Part shown: positions 63,456-64,000 of the stretch, piece after piece
Layout: each line of letters opens with the position of its first letter
Position numbering within the stretch: the stretch's first letter is position 1
NCBI RefSeq assembly: GCF_040227235.1
Contig: NZ_JBELNZ010000004.1
Coordinates: 310,001 to 374,000, forward strand
Direction of reading: 5' to 3'
Source: Parafrigoribacterium_A soli
GTDB taxonomy: Bacteria; Actinomycetota; Actinomycetes; Actinomycetales; Microbacteriaceae
Length of the DNA stretch: 64,000 bases
Program-made: the position numbers and the translations under genes
Notes under the pieces: model-generated
The model's database searches: none
Seen by the model: only the letters and a program-made list of their open reading frames with translations
What the model was told of the DNA's origin: nothing

Positions 63456-64000
63456 CTATCCCTTGACCGCCCCGGTCAAGCCGCCAACAATGCGTCGCTG
63501 GAAGATCGCAAAGAAAATCAGCGCGGGGATCATGGAAAGCGAGGTGAACGCTAGAACTTTAGCGGTGTCGACCGAATACTGTGAGGCGAATGCCTGCACG
63601 CCGAGCGGCAGCGTGAATGACGCCGGGTCGTTGAGAAGGAACAGCGGCAGCAGGTAGGCGTTCCAGCTTCCGATGAAGGCGAGGATGCCCGTGGTCACCA
63701 CACCCGGAACCGACAGCGGCACGACCATCCGGAAGAAGAACCCGAGTTTACTTGCGCCGTCTATCGCCGCCGCCTCCTCGAGCTCATCGGGAATCGCCCT
63801 GAGGAAGGGAACCAGGATGATGACGGTCACCGGCAGGCCGAAACCGATCTGCGGCAGGATCACCCCCGCGAGGTTGTTCGTCAGGCCCAGGTCCCGCACC
63901 ACGATGTAGAGCGGTGTGATCGCCACGGTCATCGGGAACATCAGCCCGGCGGCGAACAGCGAGTACATGGCACCTCGCCCGCGGAACTGATAGCGCGCGA
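63456..64000 (-). CDS. Carbohydrate ABC permease, MalG type (5' end off the window)
   Basis: The C-terminal half (at least 181 codons) of a MalG-type permease; the frame continues past base 64000 with the typical ARYQFRGRGAMYSLFAAGLMFP stretch. The EAA loop ELEEAAAIDGASKLGFFFRMVVPLSVPGV and final FAIFQRRIVGGLTGAVKG are complete. It feeds the GH3 enzyme encoded 79 bp downstream. Confidence 0.92.
   Translation of the reverse strand, partial: ARYQFRGRGAMYSLFAAGLMFPMTVAITPLYIVVRDLGLTNNLAGVILPQIGFGLPVTVIILVPFLRAIPDELEEAAAIDGASKLGFFFRMVVPLSVPGVVTTGILAFIGSWNAYLLPLFLLNDPASFTLPLGVQAFASQYSVDTAKVLAFTSLSMIPALIFFAIFQRRIVGGLTGAVKG

Overview
The window comes from a high-GC Gram-positive genome, most likely an actinobacterium of the family Microbacteriaceae. 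Supporting signs are many GTG starts and ATGA/GTGA/TTGA overlaps, a DUF222/HNH endonuclease, intergenic GGTCTCGATAC-type repeats, a dnaX-recR-lysC gene order, and many GGATGC/GCATCC hexamers. No plasmid, phage, insertion sequence or CRISPR array is visible.

Region 1 (1-19 kb) is mostly housekeeping: a DUF222/HNH endonuclease running off the left edge, malate:quinone oxidoreductase, aspartate-semialdehyde dehydrogenase, aspartokinase, RecR, DnaX and acetate kinase. A plus-strand unit at 5.6-12.2 kb sits between asd and lysC, which are neighbours in many actinobacteria. It encodes a complete peptide/nickel-type ABC transporter followed by a flavin-dependent monooxygenase, and looks like uptake plus oxidative opening of an unknown, possibly sulfur- or nitrogen-containing, compound. 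Two orphan 298-residue proteins (AbiEi-like N-terminus, DUF559-like nuclease C-terminus) lie at 3.3 and 16.7 kb. The second is bracketed by 75-bp direct repeats that are 93% identical; the first is bracketed by AACAGGAG hairpins.

Region 2 (19-34 kb): ackA and pta are separated by a four-gene, ATGA-coupled ABC export or remodelling system. It has two very large FtsX/MacB-type permeases and two ATPases, one carrying a C-terminal AbrB-like domain. Divergent from pta is a response regulator - sensor kinase - MFS transporter operon. Then come the SRP 4.5S RNA gene (minus strand), a 19-codon leader ORF with an ideal ribosome binding site and a long hairpin, and a patatin-like lipase.

Region 3 (34-40 kb): a copper nitrite reductase fused to a multi-pass membrane domain and an extra cupredoxin, coupled to a second membrane protein; tRNA-Ser(GGA); an ArsR-type regulator with a His-rich cation diffusion facilitator; and a small membrane protein.

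Region 4 (40-64 kb) is a plant-polysaccharide utilisation region, almost all on the minus strand. An alpha-xyloside set (SBP, two permeases, GH31, LacI) is followed by TetR and saccharopine-dehydrogenase-like genes and a PAP2 phosphatase. Next is an arabinan set (SBP, two permeases, GH51, GH43, LacI) with clear operator arrays, then an MFS exporter, GH1, a ROK regulator, GH3 and the start of a further sugar transporter cut by the right edge. Together these would import oligosaccharides from hemicellulose or pectin and cleave them inside the cell, with sugar-released LacI/ROK repressors.
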